Shown here: piece by piece, positions 59,407 to 64,000 of the stretch
Layout: each line of letters begins with the position of its first letter
How positions within the stretch are numbered: the stretch's first letter is position 1
Assembly: GCF_014174215.1 (NCBI RefSeq)
Contig: NZ_JABEQL010000014.1
Coordinates: forward strand, 1 to 64,000
Source of the DNA: Gluconacetobacter tumulicola
GTDB lineage: Bacteria > Pseudomonadota > Alphaproteobacteria > Acetobacterales > Acetobacteraceae
DNA length: 64,000 nucleotides
Reading direction: 5' to 3'
Position numbers and translations under genes: made by a program
Notes under the pieces: model-generated
Databases searched by the model: none
What the model was told of the DNA's origin: nothing
The model's input: only the letters and a program-made list of their open reading frames with translations

Positions 59407-59440
59407 GTCCCGGTTCGAACAGGATTGTTCGAACCGGGAC
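59407..59440 (+). terminator. Perfect 14-bp hairpin after the aldehyde dehydrogenase operon
   Basis: GTCCCGGTTCGAAC (59407-59420) pairs exactly with GTTCGAACCGGGAC (59427-59440) across a 6-base loop, starting 5 bp after the stop codon. There is no T tract, but the position and perfect stem indicate a 3' end or message-stabilising structure. The GGTTCGAAC inside it is not part of a tRNA. Confidence 0.75.
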
Positions 59441-59451
59441 CCTCGGGCTCG

Positions 59452-59495
59452 GGAAACGCGCGTCGGGGGGATTGCCCGCGCGCGTTTCCGCTCAG
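59452..59495. repeat. Fragment of the subtype II repeat between operons
   Basis: GGGAAACGCGCGTCGG resembles the interior of the subtype II repeat, and GCGCGTTTCCGCTCAGGCCC follows as an inverted partner. It is shorter and more diverged than the full copies, and its right end touches the stop of the next gene. Confidence 0.4.
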
Positions 59496-60517
59496 GCCCT
59501 CAACTCGGCCCCGGCCTTCGCCCGCTTCAGCATCATTCCATTAGCCAGCTTGAACAATTTATACGGAACGATCTGCCGCGACACTTCCGTCCGGACCAGC
59601 GGCGACAGGCCGAAACCGGCCAGAAACTTCGCGCTGCTGACCGATCCATAGCCGTCGAAATCGAATGTCAGGCCCATCCGGTCGGCCAGTTCGATGGATT
59701 TCCAGAGCAGCATCGCATTCACCCCACCGACCCCGCAGGACAGATCGCGCGCCGACTGCCAGAAATACGCATTGACCGCCCCCCAGACGATAATAACGGC
59801 CGCGACGCTTTTCCCATCCCGGTTCCGCGCCGTCACGATGACAGCCTGATTCCTCGCCGTGGCGGCATTGAAGATGCGCTCCATCGTCTGGAAGTCATTC
59901 CTGTTTTCCTTCTCCGACTTGTTCAGCAGCGACAGCCGCACAAAATCGGAAAAATCATACCCGTACTCGACCGAGACATGAAGCTGCGCCGACCGTATGA
60001 CATTTCTTGTCTTCTGGTCGCAGTTTTTCCATATCTCCTGAATATCGGAAGGATATGGAACACGAAATGTAAACTGCTCCTCGCAGATGAAATCCTGCAA
60101 CGAAAAGCCGAAGGCGGATTCATCACCGGGCGGAAGCCTGATCCGGATACTGTCATGCCGGGGAAGGCGCCCGACAAGTTCCTCGATCAGGTTCCGGACA
60201 TTCTGCGCATGCTTGAAGGGCTTCGATGGCGGAAGATAAAAGGTCGGCCCCAGGGTCCGCGTATAGATCGGCATGCCGATACACGTAAAACCCATCCTCT
60301 TGGACAGGAAAATCGGCATGCTCAGCCGCAGGACCCCGGCATGCCGGATCTCCAGGATTTCAAAATTTCCATTGGTGGCGGCATCCATCCACCATTCTTC
60401 GTTGAACGGATCGGGATGATTCGCATTCCTGGGCCCAAGACATACCGAAAACAGGATATCAGGATCAGTATTTTCTTTATTTCCGCTAAATAGATTACGC
60501 GGCAGATCAATTGACAT
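59492..60517 (-). CDS. GNAT / FemAB-like acyltransferase
   Basis: A 341-residue protein of the BioF2/CelD-type acetyltransferase group related to FemAB. Readable features are LRLSMPIFLSKRMGFTCIGMPIYTRTLGPTFYLPP, CDQKTRNVIRSAQ (the KxRRxIRRA-like FemAB signature), VIVTARNRDGKSVAAVIIVWGAVNAYFWQSA, and NAMLLWKSIELADRMGLTFDFDGYGS. Such enzymes often act in exopolysaccharide or lipid decoration; CelD-type relatives occur near cellulose genes. Its base composition is lower in GC than its neighbours and its promoter is AT-rich, hinting at transfer. No surface-glycan operon flanks it. Confidence 0.8.
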   Translation of the reverse strand: MSIDLPRNLFSGNKENTDPDILFSVCLGPRNANHPDPFNEEWWMDAATNGNFEILEIRHAGVLRLSMPIFLSKRMGFTCIGMPIYTRTLGPTFYLPPSKPFKHAQNVRNLIEELVGRLPRHDSIRIRLPPGDESAFGFSLQDFICEEQFTFRVPYPSDIQEIWKNCDQKTRNVIRSAQLHVSVEYGYDFSDFVRLSLLNKSEKENRNDFQTMERIFNAATARNQAVIVTARNRDGKSVAAVIIVWGAVNAYFWQSARDLSCGVGGVNAMLLWKSIELADRMGLTFDFDGYGSVSSAKFLAGFGLSPLVRTEVSRQIVPYKLFKLANGMMLKRAKAGAELRA

Positions 60518-60859
60518 TTTTTGCCACTCATAAGTTACTGTTTTGATTATTATTGATTATCATGGACAAAAAGATACAATCAATTGATGGTTATATTTCC
60601 GTTATATTTTCATCCACCACACGGTCCTGTTACAAATACCCATCAGCCCCTCCCAGCCCCGACGAACCCAAAGCTTGTTTGAAAAATGCGCGCCGGATCA
60701 TCACCAGCGCGCATGTCCAGACGGGCCCTCACAAAGGAACGACGCCATCCCCCCGTTGGTTGCCGCTCCCGCATCCCCACGGAGGTGATTTGTGGGCGGT
60801 CAGATTCCATCATCACGCGATGATGATCGCCACCCAGCAGAGGCTGTTTCAAAAACCTC
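60518..60859. other. AT-rich promoter followed by repeat fragments, no gene
   Basis: 60518-60640 is strongly AT-rich and should drive the GNAT-like gene. From about 60676 there are repeat pieces: GCGCGCCGGATCATCACCAGCGCGCATG like the subtype II right end, and AGGCTGTTTCAAAAACCTCC (60841-60860) like the subtype I left end. ATCATCACGCGATGATGAT is a small palindrome at 60811-60829. Open frames here are not protein-like. Confidence 0.5.
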
Positions 60860-61348
60860 CTATCGCGACTTCATCACGCGCCCGAAAACCAGCATCCCCA
60901 CCACACGCCGCCCATCCTCCGACAGAACGGTCATGACCAGCCGCGCCCGGTCCGCGGACAGCGCCCAGCGCGTCACGACGACCCGCGCCGTATCGCCGGT
61001 CCTGACCCCGTGCGTCACCACCAGCACCGGCCCCTCCCGCCGAGCCGCGACGGTGCGCAGCGTGCTGGTCCCCAGCACGGTCCGCTCCGGAAGCGTCACA
61101 ACGCGGCCATCGGTCGGCAGTTCGAGCGTCAGATGCTGCACCCGCCCCCGCGCCGTCGCGACGATGACATCCGTGATACGCTCCCCCCGGTCGATGATCG
61201 TATCCGTCCGCGCCTCCGGCTCCTGAAGATCGCGATAATCGCTTTCCCCCTCATCCAGGCGCCATGTTCCCGAAAACCCGGCCGGCTCCCGCCCAAGGGC
61301 CGGCAGGCCGAGGCAAGCGACGAACAGGACAATCAGAACGCTCTTCAT
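60860..61348 (-). CDS. Small secreted protein of unknown function
   Basis: A 162-residue protein with a signal peptide (MKSVLIVLFVACLGLPALG). The mature part starts EPAGFSGTWRLDEGESDYR, a lipocalin/beta-sandwich-like opening found in many exported proteins, followed by alternating beta strands (LTLELPTDGRVVTLPERTVLGTSTLRTVAARREGPVLVVTHGV). The start ATG overlaps the stop of the GH92 gene by 4 bp, so it is translationally coupled to it. A role in glycan handling is inferred only from the operon. Confidence 0.75.
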   Translation of the reverse strand: MKSVLIVLFVACLGLPALGREPAGFSGTWRLDEGESDYRDLQEPEARTDTIIDRGERITDVIVATARGRVQHLTLELPTDGRVVTLPERTVLGTSTLRTVAARREGPVLVVTHGVRTGDTARVVVTRWALSADRARLVMTVLSEDGRRVVGMLVFGRVMKSR

Positions 61349-63546
61349 CACCGGGCACCCGGCGCCACCCAGGACGCCCCCCACCGGCTCGGCTTCGCCC
61401 CCATGACGAAATGCAGGGTGCGGCCATCCACCATGTCCCGATACGTCACCATGGGCGATGCCAGCGGCACGCCATCCAGGGTCGCCGACTGGATATAAGG
61501 AGCCTCCGCCGCTCCACGGTCCGCCACGACGCTGAACACCCGCCCATCCCCCATCCGCAAACGCGCGCGAGAGACCAGGGGCGAACCGATCATGTAGAGG
61601 CCGGACGCCGGATTCACCGGATAGAATCCCAGGGCCGAAAACACATACCAGGCCGACATCTGCCCGCAATCATCGTCGCCATCCAGCCCGGACACGCGGT
61701 CGGCATATTCCGTCCGCATGATCGCGCGCACCCGCTCCTGCGTCTTCCACGGCTGCCCGACGAAATCGTAAAGATAGGGCACATGATGCGACGGTTCGTT
61801 GCTGTGCCAATTGTAATCGCCGTCGAAATAGCGATCCAGCCGCGCGGCCAGGGCATCCCGCCCGCCCATCAGCCCGATCAGCCCGCCGACATCATGCAGC
61901 ACGTCGAACGTGTAGACCCATTTCCCGCCCTCGGTCCATCCAACATCCGGCCCCGCCCACGACCCGTCGAGATTGCGCGCCTGCATGAACCGCGTGGCCG
62001 GATTGAAGATGGTCCGGTAATCGCGCGACCGGCGCAGGAACTGTTCATAATCCGCCTGCCTGCCGACCGCCCTGGCCACCTGCGCCACACACCAATCATC
62101 ATAGGCATCATCCAGCGTGCCGGACGCCGCCTCCGCCGTGCGGTCGGCCGGCACATAGCCCAGCCGCAGCGCATAGCTCAGCCCGCCCCGCGCCTCATAC
62201 GGCGTGCCCGGCTTGCGGTCGCGCCAGTCGTTCGTCACATCGCCATCGGGCGGCACCGTCGCATCCTTGCGCACCGCCTCCCAGGCCAGCGCCCGGTCGA
62301 AGCCCGCAAACCCCTTGCCGATCGCTTCCGCCACCAGCGAATCCGCATGGGTGCCGATCATGATGTTGGTATAGGACGGGTTGGGCCATTTCGGCATCCA
62401 TCCCCCCTGCCGGTAATCCTGCAACAGGGCCTGGATCATCCCGCCGATGCGCTCGGGCGCCACCAGCGTCAGCAGGCTGAATTCGGCCCGGAACACATCC
62501 CAGGTCGCAAAATCGGTATAGCTGTCGCCCTCATGCACACGGTCGTCGAATGCGCTGTAATAACGCCCATATTCCGACAGCGACCGGGGATAGAGCAGCG
62601 CATGGTACAGCGCCGTATAGAAGATATGCCGCGGCTCCCCGCTCAACCCCTCGACCGCGATCCTGTCCAGCTTCTCCTGCCAGACATCATGCAGCGCCCT
62701 GCGGACGGTCTCGAAATCCCACCCCGGAATCTCCCGCCGCAGATTGTCCCGCGCCTGCTCCACGCTGATGAAGGAGGTACCCACCCGCACCTCAACTTCA
62801 TCCGCCCCCGCATCGAAGGTCGCAAACGCCCCCGTCGGCCGATCCGGCGCTGGCGTGGCCGGATAGGTGCTCATCGTCGCCGGGCGGCTGAACTGAACGA
62901 CGAAATAGCCCCGAAAGCGCGGCAGCGTCAGCGGGCCAAGATCGGCATCCGAACGGCGGGGATCATATCCCGCAATCTCGCCCTTCGCCTCGTCCACCCG
63001 CACACCGCCCGCCACGCCCGCGCGGCTCGCCTCGACCAGCACCCGCCGCGCCACCCCGGCGGGAAAGCGGAAGCGGAACAGCGCCGAATGCGCCGCCGCC
63101 GTCATCTCGGCCCGGATCGCCTGCCCGCCCGCCCCCATGACGACGCGATAATAATCGGGCCGCGCCACCTCGTCCCGATGGCTGAACGGCAGTGCCCGCT
63201 CGGCAGGCAGGGTCCGGGCCTCGCCGCTCTCGGGCATGATCACCACTTCACCATAATCCCCCATCCACAACGCCGCCTGATGGGTGCCGACAAAGCCGGA
63301 AATGGACCGGTCCTTGTGATAGTAGGACAGGCCGGGGTGGCCGCTCTGCCGCGTCTGCGCCACCCACCCCGTCATGCCGAAGGGCGGCGTCACCACCGGC
63401 ATGGTGCGCCCATAGCCGATCGGGCCGCCGCCGGTCCCGATCAGCGGATGCACCAGATCGACCAGATCCTCCGCACAGGCCGCACGCCCCACGACCGATC
63501 CGTAAACGAGCAGAAGAACAGAGGCCAGAACGGCATGACGTCTCAC
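61348..63546 (-). CDS. Glycoside hydrolase family 92 alpha-mannosidase
   Basis: A roughly 732-residue exported enzyme. GTG 63546 is chosen because it overlaps the upstream stop (GTGA); it yields a signal peptide (RHAVLASVLLLVYGSVVGRAACA). GH92 features are HPLIGTGGGPIGYGRTMPVVTPPFGMTGW at the N-terminus, YTDFATWDVFRAEFSLLTLVAPER, and the catalytic segment VSGLDGDDDCGQMSAWYVFSALGFYPVNP. Family members are calcium-dependent exo-alpha-1,2/1,3/1,4/1,6-mannosidases acting on mannans and N-glycans. The family is best known in Bacteroidetes; its use here could be removal of fungal or yeast mannan, fitting a vinegar or fruit niche, but that is inference. Confidence 0.93.
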   Translation of the reverse strand: MRRHAVLASVLLLVYGSVVGRAACAEDLVDLVHPLIGTGGGPIGYGRTMPVVTPPFGMTGWVAQTRQSGHPGLSYYHKDRSISGFVGTHQAALWMGDYGEVVIMPESGEARTLPAERALPFSHRDEVARPDYYRVVMGAGGQAIRAEMTAAAHSALFRFRFPAGVARRVLVEASRAGVAGGVRVDEAKGEIAGYDPRRSDADLGPLTLPRFRGYFVVQFSRPATMSTYPATPAPDRPTGAFATFDAGADEVEVRVGTSFISVEQARDNLRREIPGWDFETVRRALHDVWQEKLDRIAVEGLSGEPRHIFYTALYHALLYPRSLSEYGRYYSAFDDRVHEGDSYTDFATWDVFRAEFSLLTLVAPERIGGMIQALLQDYRQGGWMPKWPNPSYTNIMIGTHADSLVAEAIGKGFAGFDRALAWEAVRKDATVPPDGDVTNDWRDRKPGTPYEARGGLSYALRLGYVPADRTAEAASGTLDDAYDDWCVAQVARAVGRQADYEQFLRRSRDYRTIFNPATRFMQARNLDGSWAGPDVGWTEGGKWVYTFDVLHDVGGLIGLMGGRDALAARLDRYFDGDYNWHSNEPSHHVPYLYDFVGQPWKTQERVRAIMRTEYADRVSGLDGDDDCGQMSAWYVFSALGFYPVNPASGLYMIGSPLVSRARLRMGDGRVFSVVADRGAAEAPYIQSATLDGVPLASPMVTYRDMVDGRTLHFVMGAKPSRWGASWVAPGAR

Positions 63547-64000
63547 GGTGACGACACCCCCAGCAGACGGGTAAAGGTCGCAAGTGGGCACACAGCCCCG
63601 CCCCCACAGCCCGGCACGGCCAGATAGGCCATATCCGGCGGATCGCGCTCATCCCCCGCCCCCTGCCGGCCGGGCGTCCGCGACTGGAACAGCACCCGCA
63701 CAACCGGATGCCCGCCCCGCGCATCCGTCAGCAGGGCAAAGCCCAGCGCACTACCCACCGGCACATCATCCGCCGCATAGCCCGGCGCATGCACATGCAG
63801 CCCAAGCTGCGCCAGCAGCGGCACGATCGTGCTGTCATGCCCCAGCCACACCGCCACAGCCGGGCCATCGGCACGGGTCAGGCCCGCCGCGATCGCCGGG
63901 CGCAGCTTCTGGCTGAGCACCGGCGCCAGCGCCGGCAACCCCGTGATCACATGCAGCATCGCCGCATGCAGTCCGGACAGGCCGGCAAAATCCTCATCGC
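63543..64000 (-). CDS. Histidine acid phosphatase, C-terminal part (runs off the window)
   Basis: The frame is open to the window edge and continues the coding sequence (DEDFAGLSGLHAAMLHVITG), so the gene starts beyond 64000. The conserved HD motif of histidine-type acid phosphatases/phytases is seen in VWLGHDSTIVPLLAQLGLHV, preceded by a PVLSQKLRPAIAAGLTRA helix. The nucleophilic RHGxRxP motif must lie outside the window. It overlaps the GH92 gene by 4 bp. Phosphatase plus mannosidase in one operon suggests joint breakdown of phosphorylated mannans or release of phosphate from sugar phosphates. Confidence 0.85.
   Translation of the reverse strand, partial: DEDFAGLSGLHAAMLHVITGLPALAPVLSQKLRPAIAAGLTRADGPAVAVWLGHDSTIVPLLAQLGLHVHAPGYAADDVPVGSALGFALLTDARGGHPVVRVLFQSRTPGRQGAGDERDPPDMAYLAVPGCGGGAVCPLATFTRLLGVSSP

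Noticed and set aside
59407-59440. tRNA T-arm lookalike GGTTCGAAC
   Set aside because: It is one arm of a simple 14-bp hairpin and no cloverleaf or acceptor stem surrounds it.
1-64000. CRISPR arrays, rRNA or tRNA genes, phage attachment sites
   Set aside because: Reading both strands I saw no regularly spaced short repeats, no rRNA-like conserved stretches and no cloverleaf-like segment; the only repeats are the dispersed palindromes and promoter-scale repeats listed. A covariance-model search would settle the tRNA question.

Overview
The window is GC-rich (roughly two thirds G+C by eye), densely coded chromosomal DNA. It fits an acetic acid bacterium (Acetobacteraceae: Gluconacetobacter, Komagataeibacter or a close relative). 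The strongest clue is the pair of membrane-linked periplasmic oxidation systems at 52.6-59.4 kb: a PQQ glucose dehydrogenase, then a three-subunit molybdenum/iron-sulfur/cytochrome c aldehyde dehydrogenase. An MbfA-type ferritin-like/VIT1 fusion, a gluconate permease and alphaproteobacterial operon layouts agree. Genus is an inference, and no rRNA or tRNA gene was found.

Layout. 0-1.2 kb: a dead IS3-type element next to remnants of two other sequences. 1.6-7.5 kb: a small conserved hypothetical gene, an LpoA-like lipoprotein divergent from rsmI, lolA, and a flavin-binding oxidase-like gene divergent from its likely MocR regulator. 7.6-13 kb: mbfA, gshA, rsmE, ubiA and a methyltransferase. 13.3-22.8 kb: a very large GAF/PAS/GGDEF/EAL protein, two MFS carriers, a dienelactone hydrolase-like enzyme and a gluconate permease. 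22.9-25.3 kb: a compact MerR regulator / membrane protein / Rieske oxygenase operon with 4-bp overlaps and a perfect operator dyad. 25.3-31 kb: der-bamB-yfgM-like genes (envelope and ribosome assembly) and dihydroorotase. 31-37.5 kb: a LysR gene converging on a TonB receptor / MHS transporter / gamma-glutamyltransferase-like operon. 37.9-42.7 kb: an FAD-linked oxidase, an exported metallo-beta-lactamase-fold phosphodiesterase and two glycosyltransferases. 43-50.8 kb: ygfZ, hisI, a mini membrane protein, an XRE regulator, lpxB, pheT, pheS, rplT, rpmI. 51-59.4 kb: a polyol dehydrogenase, glucose dehydrogenase and the aldehyde dehydrogenase operon. 59.5-64 kb: a GNAT/FemAB-like gene with AT-rich flanks, and an operon for a small secreted protein, a GH92 mannosidase and a histidine phosphatase that runs off the end.

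The most distinctive non-coding feature is a family of about 165-bp palindromic repeats. There are five full-length copies of two related subtypes and several fragments, all between genes. Other notable signals are a tandem 13-bp repeat in the MocR divergent promoter, the MerR-type operator, and a nested set of hairpins between the convergent mocR and mbfA genes. Known functions come from family motifs read in the translations; system-level roles for the operons without named pathways are inference.
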